From the NCBI RefSeq assembly GCF_963678635.1, contig NC_087065.1:11741579-11805578 (forward strand): a stretch of 64,000 bases of DNA. Reading direction: 5' to 3'. Positions 11,815 through 22,267 of the stretch are shown here, in pieces. Position numbers and translations under genes: made by a program. Within the stretch, counting starts at the first letter, position 1; every line of letters begins with the position of its first letter. The notes below the pieces were generated by a model. That model had not been told where the DNA came from, did no database searches, and saw nothing but the letters and a program-made list of their open reading frames with translations. The DNA is from Symsagittifera roscoffensis. Lineage: Eukaryota; Xenacoelomorpha; Acoela; Convolutidae.

Positions 11815-12823
11815 CTGAAAAAAAAGTAGGATAATTAGTTTGTATCAAAATTAATTAAAAGTACGTGGTACCTACAAAATTGGGAGGTTTAAATTGTTCC
11901 AAAAAAATTTTAAAAAATAATTTTTACTTACTTTGAATTGTTAAAAGTATTTGAAAATCATTTCAAGTAGTTATACAAAGTATAGAGCAGTTGTTTTTAT
12001 TGTAAAAGAAAATCAGAATGAAATAGGTTTTTTTTTGCTTTTTATTAGAGAAAATCATCCAATCAGAATTGAGTATTCTTTTAGTAACACTGTTTGTTGG
12101 AAATCAACTTATCAGAATTGAGTATTTCCTAAAAGTGAACTGTTTATTGTTTAAAAAACAAAGCTTAATTACTATTTGAAAATTGTCTATCAAAAAACAT
12201 TTGAGCTTCTTCGAGTTACTTTACAAGAAAAAGGAAAAAATTCCAATTGATTTTCTTATTGATGAAATAGATGTTGACTCTTACTTTTTTCATAATTTCT
12301 GGACGTCTTTATTGTACAAAACAGAGTTATCCGACTAAGTAAAGATCTCTTCAGAGAAACTTACTCAATCAAAGAATTTACTTTTGATTCACATATCAAT
12401 CTTTTAAAAAAATTGAAACACTTTTCGCATTTTGTCGAAAAAAGTGAAACACTTTTTGCATCTTTTTGAACAAGTGAAACACTTTTCGCGTCTTGTCAAA
12501 AAAAGTTGAAACAATCTTTGCATTTTGTCCAAAAAATTGATACATTTTTTGCATTTTGTCAAAAAAAAATTCAATTCTTATTTCATTTGTTAAAAAAATT
12601 GAAACGCTTTTTGCAACTTCTTGAAAATCATAAGAATCATTACATCTTTCTTACTTTTTTGAAAACTTTTTTGCAATTTTTTTGACAACGGTGAGCATTT
12701 TTTTTGGTGATTTTTGATAAATTCGTAAACATGAGAGAAAATAGATGGATTATCAAAAGTTTATTATTGAAAAATTGACATGATCACTATTTACAAATCC
12801 ATAACCATCGAAAAAACAGTCAA
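11815..12823. other. Non-coding AT-rich Polinton segment
   Basis: No gene seen. It contains the 12403-12612 tandem repeat and likely the divergent promoter region between PolB and the rightward genes. Confidence 0.6.
12403..12612. repeat. Tandem AT-rich repeat in Polinton
   Basis: About five imperfect units of 40-48 bp around GAAACACTTTTCGCATTTTG followed by an A-rich run. Confidence 0.7.
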
Positions 12824-13141
12824 TTATTTCAACAAATCATGTTCATATTTTGAGTTTTGAATTTTACGAAATCTTTCTAGAAAAGCTGAACAAATAGTTT
12901 GTGTGGAAGCCAGTTTCTGGTTAGAACATAAATAGTGTCGTTTGAATTTTTTGCGTAACAGTCTTTTCTTTGCAACACTTGGCATTTTTTCTGCTTCTTT
13001 CCATTTCAAATTGTGATGAACTGCGCGGTCAAGTTGATTGAAAACTTCGCCAGTTGATGAAACAACATTCGAATAAAATCTGTATTTGTACAGAGTGTAA
13101 AGACAATCGATAATTTGGTATGTGAAACGAAAACTACCCAA
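12824..13141 (-). CDS. Small basic Polinton protein, unknown
   Basis: A 105-codon ORF rich in Lys/Arg (KMPSVAKKRLLRKKFKRH) with a hydrophobic N-terminal third. It sits between PolB and the rightward cluster, with no overlap to another gene. I do not recognise it. It could be a DNA-binding accessory protein. The 370 bases that follow to 13511 show only a possible 66-codon minus-strand ORF (13374-13174) of doubtful reality. Confidence 0.4.
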   Translation of the reverse strand: MGSFRFTYQIIDCLYTLYKYRFYSNVVSSTGEVFNQLDRAVHHNLKWKEAEKMPSVAKKRLLRKKFKRHYLCSNQKLASTQTICSAFLERFRKIQNSKYEHDLLK

Positions 13142-13511
13142 TCGTTGTAAAGTTTGATCGAAAGATGAACCAATCAGAAGTATTGGTTACTATATATTTT
13201 TCGTACAAACCACTGGAAACGGAAATAAATAGCGATTTTTGACAATAATCTGAATAAAAGCTGGAAAGAGCTTGACACATAGCTGCAGCCATCTGGAACA
13301 ATGATTTTTGCTAAGAATTGTGAATTTATATAGGAACACTTACACCCACACAATTCCATATTTGGAATTTTCACTAAAAAGTTCCAATTGTAGTTCTATT
13401 TCCTTTTATGGTTAAGTGAATGACTCATATTGTTTACTTCCAATTTCATTTAATCTCAAAATCATTTCTCTCACTTCCCTTGATCTGATCAGTTTGTTCT
13501 CCTATTGAAAA

Positions 13512-13997
13512 ATGTACTCAAGAAAAGACACTAGTCCCAACTATATTGAATTCTCAAAAAATCAAACAAGAATTGGGAAATTTGCTTGGTCCCAAAAATC
13601 CTACAATGGGAAAACTTATTTTGAACCCTGCTTTCAACTATTCAAGAACAATGAGTTCGGACAATTCGAAAAAAGACAGCAAGTCTATCTTGGTGAAAAA
13701 GAAGGAGAAGCAATCTCGGCAATTAGAGATACTGTTATTCACAATGCTGAAAACCTAGGACTCGTTCCTATATTGGAACTCACTTCTGACAAGGAGTCAA
13801 CTATGGATCAGGAGCTTGCCAACTGTAACAAAGTGTATGACATAGCAACCTACAATAGAAGACAAGTTTGTTTCACGATCAAGAAGTACAATGTTAAGAA
13901 ATCTCCCTACATTCAGATCCGACTGTTCGCCGCAAAAGAGAATGAAGCAATGAAACAAGTTGCCTATGTCAACTATACTTTGAACGAATTCAAATAA
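13512..13997 (+). CDS. Unknown intact Polinton protein
   Basis: A 161-codon intact ORF, notable because most neighbours are broken. The ATG follows an AT-rich leader. It is predicted to be beta-strand rich, with two similar halves around IGKFAWSQKSYNGK and VCFTIKKYNVKKSPYIQIRL, each followed by a Glu/Lys-rich stretch and a hydrophobic strand. This could be a small nucleic-acid-binding fold (PC4-like is one possibility), but I see no decisive motif. Polintons carry several such family-specific proteins. Confidence 0.55.
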   Translation: MYSRKDTSPNYIEFSKNQTRIGKFAWSQKSYNGKTYFEPCFQLFKNNEFGQFEKRQQVYLGEKEGEAISAIRDTVIHNAENLGLVPILELTSDKESTMDQELANCNKVYDIATYNRRQVCFTIKKYNVKKSPYIQIRLFAAKENEAMKQVAYVNYTLNEFK

Positions 13998-14935
13998 TTG
14001 TCCCAAATTTGGGAGACTTTATGTTTGTTGAGAACTGTAATGTACAATAAATTGTGTTATTTATGTTTTTTGTCTTGTAATTTAACTAAGTATCCTCAAA
14101 ATCATTTTTCATTTAGTATTGGCATTGAACAGTATGAGTTGGAAATTTGGTTTTTCAAGAAAGTTAATCTTAAAAATTCACAATAAATTGGGACTTTTTC
14201 ATATTGTTGTCGAAGAAAAGTCCCAAAAAATTTCATTAACAATTATAGAATCCCAAAATTACCAAACTTGCAGAGTTTGGACGTAGACTCGCAAATATCT
14301 CATTTTGAGTGGATTCTGCATAATGGTAGAAGAAAAGTTCACATAGGATACAGATCAGATACCAAAAAAATAGAACTTGTAGAATATCGTAGAAAAGGAA
14401 ATCAATGGAAAAATAATCAATCTTTACAACTACAAAAAAAATAATATGATAAATTACTCGATATGCTTCCTTCATTACTAGGTTGTGTAGAGACCTTTAA
14501 AAAAATCTTGCATCATTATTGACGAATGCACTGTAGAAAATGAACGTACAGAAATTGAATGAAATTCTAAGAACTTTTGAGATTATTAAGCAAGATTTCT
14601 TATCAAATACAAAAAAAATTATTTCTTTGTACCTGTATTGTTTTGGACCCGGACATAAATTTAAAAGAATTGGACCAAAAATTTCCTTTTGGAGGTTCAT
14701 TGGATACAGAAATTGCTGTATGGATTACTTTTTTGCAAAAGACCAAAATTTTTAGACTACATGCAATTCTACATAACTCTGCTTTATCTGTGAGGACTAC
14801 TACGACAAAAGGACCTGGATATTGTTATGTTGCACCTAGTCTCCCCAGTTCATGCTTTCTTGGTCACGTGACTGGATTATTTTTCTGTTTATATGTTACA
14901 ATATTTGCTTCATCAGTATATGCATTGTTTGATTG
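13998..14935. other. Non-coding or decayed Polinton segment
   Basis: Only short ORFs on both strands without recognisable motifs (for example 14540-14755). AT-rich; probably spacer or a gene decayed beyond recognition. Confidence 0.4.
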
Positions 14936-14977
14936 TTAATCATTTTAACCAAAAAAACTCCAGAGAAAACAGTTAAC

Positions 14978-15449
14978 GGAATGAGTCTAGTTGTTTTGGA
15001 TTTTGAATGTATTGCAAACAATATAGTGAAAGAGTTAGGAGTTTATAAGGATGATCAAACTGTAGGATATTCCTTCCTTCCTCCAAAAAAATTTCAAACC
15101 AACATCCCAATCTTTTTGGTGTACACAGCAGCACAGCATCTTCATGGAAACAACTGGAGCAGTGGTTACAACAAATATACTGAACTTGAAAAAACTTTGA
15201 AAAATCTAGAAGCCACAAAAACGGAATTTTTTGCAAAATGTTAGATCATGTCAGAATTTTTGGGAACAAAGATTATTATTTTTGGATGAGTACGCTTGCC
15301 CTAAAGTTAAGTTTTTGATATTCAAAGATGAAGAATATGAGTGGAGGTGTAGCAACTACCCATTTTGTCATGCAAAAACTCTTCACTGTGCAGAAAGAAA
15401 AGCATTTGCATACGGAACATGGACTCGATGTTTTTTTAACAAATTGTAA
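14978..15449 (+). pseudogene. DEDD-exonuclease-like Polinton protein
   Basis: Starts at the ATG of MSLVVLDFECIANNIVKELG, which resembles the D-x-E first block of RNase H-fold 3'-5' exonucleases. A second frame from about 15231 carries LDEYACPKVKFLIF and a C-terminal Cys/His-rich CSNYPFCHAKTLHCAERKAF. A frameshift near 15240 separates them. I recognise the pattern as a recurrent accessory protein of animal Polintons but cannot give a firm function. Exonuclease activity is an inference. Confidence 0.5.
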
Positions 15450-15564
15450 ATTATATTAATCTTAATCTATTACCATTTTCAAACTTTAATTAAATTTCAT
15501 TTTCAACTTTTTTTTAGAGTTAAGATGGTCGATCAATGTGACAAGCCTGTAAATTTAGGAATTT

Positions 15565-15789
15565 TTGTTTTTGATGAAAAAAAATCATGAACGAAAATCA
15601 TGGAAATGGTTTGGACGTACATGTAATAGATCTCTTTTAGTTCTTTTGTGCCAATTTTTTGTTATAGTTTTGATGCTAGTATGTGCAATCGTTCGAATTA
15701 TGTTATCCACAACATGTGAAGACACAACAGTTTGGGTAGCTATCTTATCAAATACATTCGGTTATATTGTACCCTCTCCAAAGCTATGA
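15565..15789 (+). CDS. Small membrane protein of Polinton
   Basis: A 74-codon ORF with one strong hydrophobic segment (LLVLLCQFFVIVLMLVCAIV) after a basic lead (HERKSWKWFGRTCNRS), then CEDTTVWVAILSNTFGYIVP. The stop overlaps the ATPase start as ATGA (15786-15789), a compact virus-like arrangement. The in-frame sequence upstream from about 15525 has a stop, so the start may have been lost and the present ATG may be internal. Likely a membrane-associated accessory protein. Confidence 0.6.
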   Translation: MFLMKKNHERKSWKWFGRTCNRSLLVLLCQFFVIVLMLVCAIVRIMLSTTCEDTTVWVAILSNTFGYIVPSPKL

Positions 15790-16483
15790 ATAAAATAATA
15801 TCTACTAAAGAACGAATTTTTATTTCACTAGTTGGACCAAGTGGATCTGGAAAATCTCATCTTATTTTTGATTGGTTGAAAATTGGTACTTTTCAACCAG
15901 CATTCGACTTTAGCAATCAAATTTTTGATTTCGAACCAGCATTCCCAACCAGCAACCACCATTCGAATTTTTTGTTTTTATCAACATTATCAACCTTTTT
16001 ATAGTCAAATGCAAAGAAAAAAACCTTAAATTTATCCAAGGAGTAGATTTTGACTTGATTGAAAATCTCCCCAATAATGGAACTAAGTGTTTGCTTATAT
16101 TTGATGATTCTTGTGAAGAATTTTCAAACTCAAAACAATTTGTAAAAATTGCTACTGCTGGGAGATACAGGGGTCTGAATACAATATACATCGAACACAA
16201 TTCATTTCATCAAAGCAAATTAGGAATAGATGTAGAGTTACAAAATACACACATAGTCTTGTTCAAGTCGCAGAGGGATGTTTTACAAATCAATACATTA
16301 AGTCAGTAACTAGTTCTAGGATCTGAATTTAAAGAGTGGTATCAAGATGCAACATCCGTTCCTTATGGTCATTTACTTATTGATTTAACCCCAAAAACAG
16401 TTGGTTCACTTAGGTATTGCACTAATAGTGGCTCAGTTCTAACAAAATTTTTATTAACAGCTGGAGTAGAGACAAATTTTTGT
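15786..16483 (+). pseudogene. Polinton genome-packaging ATPase (FtsK/HerA type)
   Basis: Walker A is GPSGSGKSHLIFDW (about 15837-15878). Walker B is CLLIFDDSCEEF (about 16090-16125). Then follow ATAGRYRGLNTIYIEHNSFH and IVLFKSQRDVLQ, giving a typical sensor region. This ATPase class pumps DNA into capsids in PRD1-adenovirus-lineage viruses. A frameshift lies between 15960 and 16055, and a TAA at about 16308 replaces what looks like a Gln codon. Sequence after that stop still reads as ATPase. Confidence 0.88.
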
Positions 16484-16789
16484 ATGATGAGTATTCAATA
16501 CGTCCCTATTCTCCCAAAATTTCAAAAATTTTCCCTAAGGCTTCGAAAACAATTCATTCCCAATTGATCAAAAGATTTCATTCAGCTTCTGAGCGAGTGT
16601 TTAGTAAACCTATTAAGAGACGAGCTTCGAGATCTTCGGAAAGAAGACGTAGTAAAATATCGAAAAGAATTTTCAGAACTAACACAAAAAAGAACTCCTC
16701 TACACAAAAGAAGAATTATTTTAAGTTCAACTAAAGGGTTACAATTGATATCTATCATCACCCCTTTTGTCATTAAACGATTGACATAA
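16484..16789 (+). pseudogene. Short conserved basic Polinton protein
   Basis: Read in the frame continuing from the ATPase. It begins with MMSIQYVPILPKF, has an in-frame TGA at 16565, then continues LLSECLVNLLRDELRDLRKE and KRRIILSSTKGLQLIS before stopping at 16789. The longer overlapping frame (16480-16734, Ser/Arg-rich) is a shadow. Short proteins ending in a similar KGLQLI-type motif are common between ATPase and integrase in Polintons. Function unknown. Confidence 0.55.
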
Positions 16790-16790
16790 T

Positions 16791-17189
16791 ATGGAACAGT
16801 TTGTTTTGTTTCCGTACTCAGTTTATCAATCACAAAGTACACTTCCAAGAAAACAAAAATTGGAACAAAAGCAAGAAAAAGAGGAGATTGTACCAAAAAT
16901 TTTTGATTCTGTTCATAGTGCTGTAAATGCGAGGTTGAAAACGAGCAAAAATAAGCATATTAATGATTTAATTTTGAATTCTACTAGAATTAAACTCAGC
17001 CAGTCAGACAATATTATATTAGATAATCGAGATACAAAAGAATTTGTGTGTGCACTAAAGCGAAAAAATACCAATTTTCCAGATATTTACTTAACTATTT
17101 TGGAAGCAACTCAACTTCCTCCTAAACTTGTTATTAACAAGAATGCCACCGCAAAAGATAGAGGAACTTGGATCCCTTTCAAAATCTGA
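16791..17189 (+). CDS. Conserved Polinton protein upstream of integrase
   Basis: A 132-codon ORF beginning one base after the preceding stop and overlapping the integrase start by 47 bases in another frame. Features: VYQSQSTLPRKQKLEQKQEK, FDSVHSAVNARLKTSKNK and IKLSQSDNIILDNRDTK. Charged, soluble, no catalytic motif seen. It appears intact. Its fixed place before integrase suggests a partner in integration or virion assembly, but this is a guess. Confidence 0.6.
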   Translation: MEQFVLFPYSVYQSQSTLPRKQKLEQKQEKEEIVPKIFDSVHSAVNARLKTSKNKHINDLILNSTRIKLSQSDNIILDNRDTKEFVCALKRKNTNFPDIYLTILEATQLPPKLVINKNATAKDRGTWIPFKI

Positions 17190-18072
17190 AAAGATAAGAC
17201 TAAACAGATTGTATTCTAGGGGCAGAGCTGCGTACGGTTCTATTCAAAACTTGAGTAAAAGGAAAAAGAAAGTAGAAAAATTTTTACAAACCAAGACATC
17301 GTATACAAAATTTGGTCCACCAATCAGGTCTTTCCGAAGACTTCAAGCATTTTCCAAATTTATCAATGAAATCTGGTGTATGGACTTGGCTTTTGTAGAC
17401 AAGTTAGCTAGTCAAAACAATGGAGTCAAGTATTTATTAGTTGCTGTAGATATTTTTTCGAGATTTGTCAGAGTACAAACAATGAAAACAAAGTATGCCA
17501 AAGACACTTTAGAAGCTTTTAGAAAAATGATTTCTCGAAAAAACACTCCTGAAAAACTTTGGGTTGATAAAGGAACAGAATATGGGGGAACTTTTAAAAA
17601 TTTTTGCAAGGAGAAAGACATTGAAATTTAATCAACAATGAGCAAAACAAAAGCTGCATTTGCAGAGAGAGCAATTCAGCCTTTAAAACATATAATAAAT
17701 TGTTACATTGAAGATCATGGTGAAAAATTTGTCCCCAAATTGCAGCAATTTGTTTCTAAATTGAACTGCCGCAAAAATTGATCAATTGGAAAATCTCCCA
17801 GAGATGAGAAAAACTGTGATTTTTTATCAATATTGTATAACAAATCAATCAAGAAACATACTAAACCAAAATTAAAAATTGGTGATATAGTTAGAATCTC
17901 CAAAAATGATATTCTGTTCCGAAAAGGATACTAGCCACAGTTTACAGATGAAATTTTTGAAATTTTGGCAATTTCTACAAAAAAACCTCCTAGATACATC
18001 ATCAAAGATCTCGAAAAATAAAAAATTCTGGGAAAATTTTATGAAAAAGAGCTGAGAAAATGTTCAGATTAG
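17143..18072 (+). pseudogene. Polinton integrase (rve, DDE)
   Basis: Chosen start is the ATG of MPPQKIEELGSL. The catalytic series is present: Asp in WCMDLAFVD (about 17378), Asp in WVDKGTEYGG (about 17565) and Glu in AFAERAIQ (about 17660). A C-terminal chromo/SH3-like segment follows (LKIGDIVRIS...PRYIIKDLE). Retroviral-type integrases insert Polintons and make 6-bp duplications, which fits TACCTC here. In-frame stops at about 17630 (TAA), 17780 (TGA), 17931 (TAG) and 18020 (TAA) inactivate it. Confidence 0.9.
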
Positions 18073-18115
18073 TGGTAAGTTGTTTTTTAAATTGAGTTTA
18101 TTTCGATCAGTTGTC

Positions 18116-18941
18116 ATGGATTCTTTTACTATTGAGCTAGTTTCTAATGCTTCCTTTAATTGTTATCCGAATAATAGTCTTAGCTCCTTTACGAATTTTC
18201 TACCGGAACAAATACATCTAAAAGGAGAATGGGAGGTTGCTATTTCAGAAATATTGTACCCTTCATTGTACCAAAACGTTACAGAGGGGAAGTTTACTTT
18301 CATAGATGGACGAGAAAGTCCTGAGGAAAAAAGAAAGATTCAACCGATGCATATTGAACCTGGATTGTATCCAAGTATTGTTGATATAGTTGTAGCCAGG
18401 AATGACAAAATTCGAAATCGTATAGGCGCACAAAAATATGAATATAACGGAATTTATGTATCAGTAGATAAGATTACACAAAAAATTGCCATTCATTTAC
18501 CTGAGGATCAATCAGTGTTTATAATTCAAAGTGCTGATTTGAGTCACATTTTTGGTTGTGACTTAGAACAAAATCAGACAGGTGTTATAATGAAATAAAA
18601 AGGGCCACATTATCCTCAGTATTCTTCGACATTATAAGAATACATTCCCTAATGATTTATAGTGATATTATAGAATATAATATAGTAGGCGATACAAAAA
18701 CTCCTTTACTGCGTTGTATTCCTTTCAGTTCCAAAGTAAAAAATGGAAACATAATTTCTACAGGACAGTACATGAATTATCAATCCTTCACAAATCTTTA
18801 ATTTAAGAATTTATTAAAAACTCTTTCCACAGCATAAAAATAGAACTAAGGGATACTACGGGTGAAAAAATTCCTTTTGTGTCCGTAGGAGTTACACGAG
18901 TTGTTCTCTTGTTTCGCAAGATTTCGGATAATCATTTTTGA
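18116..18941 (+). pseudogene. Polinton minor (penton-like) capsid protein
   Basis: ATG of MDSFTIELVSNASFNCYPNN. The first 161 codons are open to 18598. After a frameshift the protein continues (IIRIHSLMIYSDIIEYNIVG, TPLLRCIPF) with further breaks, to LLFRKISDNHF and a stop at 18941. The LKGEWEVAISEILYPSLY pattern and the position just before the core protein and major capsid protein match the jelly-roll minor capsid proteins of Polintons. It would form capsid vertices. Confidence 0.75.
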
Positions 18942-18958
18942 TTGATACTTCAAACGAA

Positions 18959-19327
18959 ATGGTTGCTCAAAGTTCAGCTAATTTTCCTAATTTTTGTGGA
19001 CATGCAAGACAGCGCGGAAGAGGTTTTGGTGCACTTGCACAAACTCTTGGGAGAACTGCAATTCCCCTTATTAAAAAATATATAGTCCCGGCTGCAAAAA
19101 AAGTCGGAGCAGATTTATTTGAAATTGCTGCTCCAGATTTTGGAAAAGTTGTCAGAGGACGAAAAAAACTTACAACATTTGCAAAAGATGTTGGAACAAA
19201 AACAGTTCGAAAACAGTTGGGAGGTGGAAAAAAGAAATCCATGCGTAGAAGAAGAAGAACCATTTCTCGAAAAAGTAGTTCAAAAATCAGTCGCTCTCGC
19301 AAAGACATTTTTGACAAGATAAAATGA
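18959..19327 (+). CDS. Basic virion core protein of Polinton
   Basis: Intact ORF. I prefer the ATG at 18959 (MVAQSSANFPN) over the upstream TTG. The N-terminal half is Gly/Ala-rich (GRGFGALAQTLGRTAIPLIK); the C-terminal half is very basic with RRRRR and repeated Ser-Arg. It resembles small adenovirus-like core proteins that condense packaged DNA. Its stop overlaps the major capsid ATG as ATGA (19324-19327). Confidence 0.65.
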   Translation: MVAQSSANFPNFCGHARQRGRGFGALAQTLGRTAIPLIKKYIVPAAKKVGADLFEIAAPDFGKVVRGRKKLTTFAKDVGTKTVRKQLGGGKKKSMRRRRRTISRKSSSKISRSRKDIFDKIK

Positions 19328-20644
19328 GTGTTAATCAAACTAGTCATTTTTGGTACGGAGCTTTTACAAATTTTTCTTTGGATATTTTTGATAAAGTCCC
19401 AGTTTTAGAAACAATAATTTCTTCATACATACAAGAAGTATTTCCCAGTACTTCTCTAGATGAAAGCAGTATTGAGTTTGAATTTGAGACGGATCGTAAT
19501 CTTTATTTGGATATGCGTGATACCCACTTCAGTTTAAAGCTTCAATTATTCAAAGGAAGATTGTTTGAAGCTTTTAAAAAAGAAAAAGCAGAACATAAAG
19601 CAAAATCGGAGGAAGATTCAGATGAGGAACCCCAAACTTACTTAACTTATGTAAACAATCTACTACATTCTCTATTCTCCAATTGTGAAGTTTATTTTAA
19701 AAATACAATGGTTTACAACGCCAATGGATTATATCCTCATAAAGCACAAATATCGAACGAATTCAACTCGTCAGCAGTGAGTAATAAAGGAATACTTGCT
19801 TGTCACGGGTATAGTTTTGAAGAATATCCGGAAGCATTTGATATGTATACTTTCACTGATAGAGCAAATGCTTTAGGATCAGGGATAACTTTTTCACTTT
19901 ATGGCAGGCTAGCCATTGACTTGTTTACTTGTGAGAATTATTACTGCAAAAAACCGAAGTTCGAATTAAACTAATTCGAGCTAGACCTAATTTTTACATG
20001 CTGTCTGATAATCCAAATGTTAGTCTGAAACTTGTTGATTGTTCACTGTTTACAAGAAGAACTTTAGTAGCTGAACCTAATCATTAATATTTGCAATGGA
20101 ATCTGGAAAGGGAACTTGCTCATTGCAATTACATGGAAACTTTAGCAAGAACCTTTATCATTCCATCTCGTCAAAACCAGTTTATTCAGGAAAATGTTTT
20201 CAATCATGCCCCAATCAGAAGGATAGCTGTTGCAATGAATACAAATTCGGCTGTTGCGGGATATTTTCATGAAAATCCTTTCAATTATCAACAATTTCTT
20301 TTGAGAGAGCTTAGAATTATTCGGGGCGGAAGAGCAATTATTTCATTAGTCACAACTTCTCGTTGTCGACCCTATGTTACAACAAGGAAAGCAATGCAGT
20401 TTAACAAAGATTTTGCAGTTCTTCCTATGGAAGATTTTCGAAATCACTATATTCTAGTTTTCGCTTGACTTCACTACAGGATGCCGCTGAACACTTGCAT
20501 TATCCAGAACGTAGGGGAGAAAGCTTTAGATTAGAAAGGTTTTTCCAATTTCCCTTGGAGCAAGTAACGGAAGTGATAGTCTTGGGAGAAAGACTATCAA
20601 ATATTCAAATTTACAAATTCGGAACAGTCGCTAAAAATGTTTAA
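19324..20644 (+). pseudogene. Polinton major capsid protein (double jelly-roll)
   Basis: The first 216 codons are open, with ETDRNLYLDMRDTHFSLKLQ, NNLLHSLFSNCEVYFKN and ITFSLYGRLAIDLF. After a frameshift near 19945 the protein continues (AHCNYMETLARTFIIPSRQN, APIRRIAVAMNTNSAVAGYF, NYQQFLLRELRIIRGGRA) to KNV and a stop at 20644. An in-frame TAA lies at about 20085 and a further shift near 20467. Length of about 435 residues and motif order match Polinton major capsid proteins of the PRD1-adenovirus lineage. It would build an icosahedral shell. Confidence 0.9.
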
Positions 20645-20670
20645 TTTTTTGAGTTTTCAGGTTCCTATAA

Positions 20671-20892
20671 AAATATTGTATCTTTTTTGGGACTTTTCTT
20701 ATTATCTCTGTACTATCTATTTTGTTTTTCTTCAGACCTAAAGCTCCAGAAAAAATAAAGAAGGAATGCTGTTTAGTTGAAAACCCGAGACACTTCTTCA
20801 ACCTAGACTGTAAAACAGTGTTCAATAAACTTTGCCCACTAGATAAGTCTTGTGTATGGGACTTTGGTGATTCAATTCTTAAATGTGTGTAA
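20671..20892 (+). pseudogene. Small single-pass membrane protein of Polinton
   Basis: Open frame after a TAA at 20668, without an ATG. A hydrophobic run (FLIISVLSILFFF) is followed by RPKAPEKIKKECC and a Cys-containing tail (CKTVFNKLCPLDKSC) ending at 20892. It lies between capsid and protease genes, where Polintons often carry a small membrane protein. Start probably lost. Confidence 0.45.
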
Positions 20893-20981
20893 GTCATTAT
20901 TCTTTCTTTTTTTAAAACCTAAAGTACACTATCAAACTATCAATTTCATTTTTGGCTGTAAATCAGTCTACAATTGCAAAG

Positions 20982-21371
20982 ATGGATAGTTTTTCACTTT
21001 TGCAAATTATTGAAAGAATTCCAGAGCTCAGGTTCAAGTACATAGGATCATACCCTTCTGATAGAGTACCTCAACTAACAAAATACTCTTTTGCAATTAT
21101 TAACTCAGCCTGAAGCAATGATAGAGGAGAACACTGGATTATGATTGCTCGACTGGATAAAAGCTACTAATTTGCAGATTCTTTGGGAAGAAAGAGATCA
21201 ACTTACCCCTTTTTGACAAAAAAGTTTCGACAAATGGTTCCTCGAAAGCTACAAAAGACTGATAATTTGTGTGGTTTTTACGCAGCATTTCTCCATTTTA
21301 ACTTCATCCAAAAGAATTTGAATATTGTTCATGATGTGTATGTTTTGAATTTTATCAGTAATTTTATGTAA
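20982..21371 (+). pseudogene. Polinton adenain-like cysteine protease
   Basis: ATG of MDSFSLLQIIERIPELRFKY. The catalytic set is visible: His in GEHWIMIA, Asp in FADSLG and Cys in DNLCGFYAAFL, the order of the adenain/Ulp1 family. It would process capsid proteins. Two in-frame stops (TGA at about 21112, TAA at about 21169) inactivate it. Confidence 0.88.
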
Positions 21372-22267
21372 AGAAGAATAATTTGTAGGTGTAATTTTTT
21401 GCAGTAATTTTACTTTACGATATTGTGAATTGTTTGATTATTTATGTAATTTAACTTTTTAAATTCCTTAAATTTTTTTACGAAAAGCATCTAAGCAACT
21501 AACCTTTTGATGAAATACGGAAAATGATGATGGAATATGGATGTTGTAGTCCCCCAATCGAAAGAATTAACGATAAAGTAGATAAATTTACGAAAATTGT
21601 AACCAACTTCTAGTAAATTGGATAATTTTCTTAGAAGTTTACCCCGAGAAAGGTGAAAAAATTATTACACAAAAATATCTGAACCAAAAAAACATATGAT
21701 ACTATATTTTTCTCGGTGTAATATTTTACCGTGGTAGAGCAATTGATAATTTTGGATGATAATTTTCCATAAATTTTGTGATATCTTAGTTTATGATCCC
21801 ATACTCTAAATCAAAAGTTAATTTTTGTTGAAATTTACCATCTGACACTTAACATCCAAATTTTTTTTCGATTTGTTATTATAAAATTGTTTTTTCAAGA
21901 TAAAAAAGTATTTGCAAGTAAAGCTTAAAAAAATTCAAAAACTCTTCTGAAACTTACCTTCTGAAACTTACCATACCGAATTTTTGTAAGACAAGGTAGC
22001 CCTTACATATCACAAATCGTAGAAGTTGACTAAGAAACGCAAGTATTGACAAAATCAAGCTCAAAAAACTCGGGTGCCAAAATTTTTTTGAAACTTACCA
22101 TCTGAAACTTTACCATCTCAATACATAGGAAACCTATCATCGTAAAACATTAGAAATCCTATTCCCTAATGAGTTCCTTTTTCCCTACATGAATTTTTTA
22201 TACAAATGGAAATCTATACATGGGAATTTCGCGCGCCGAAAAAACTTACCATCTGAAACCTACCATC
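21372..22267. other. Non-coding Polinton 3' segment
   Basis: AT-rich with no ORF of note. GAAACTTACC(A/T)TCTGAAAC repeats appear from about 21945 and approach the right TIR. Confidence 0.6.

Noticed and set aside
14540-14939. Possible Polinton gene upstream of the DEDD-like protein
   Set aside because: Two overlapping short frames with no motif and poor codon texture. Not supportable.
16480-16734. Ser/Arg-rich 84-codon ORF as a protamine-like protein
   Set aside because: The alternative frame over the same bases continues from the ATPase and matches a recurrent Polinton small protein, so the basic frame is a shadow.
15786-21371. Reassigned stop codons (alternative genetic code) in the Polinton
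   Set aside because: TAA, TAG and TGA all occur in place of different residues (Gln, Tyr, Lys, Trp), frameshifts are also frequent, and the giant ORF of 2,218 codons shows no in-frame stops. Simple decay is the better explanation.
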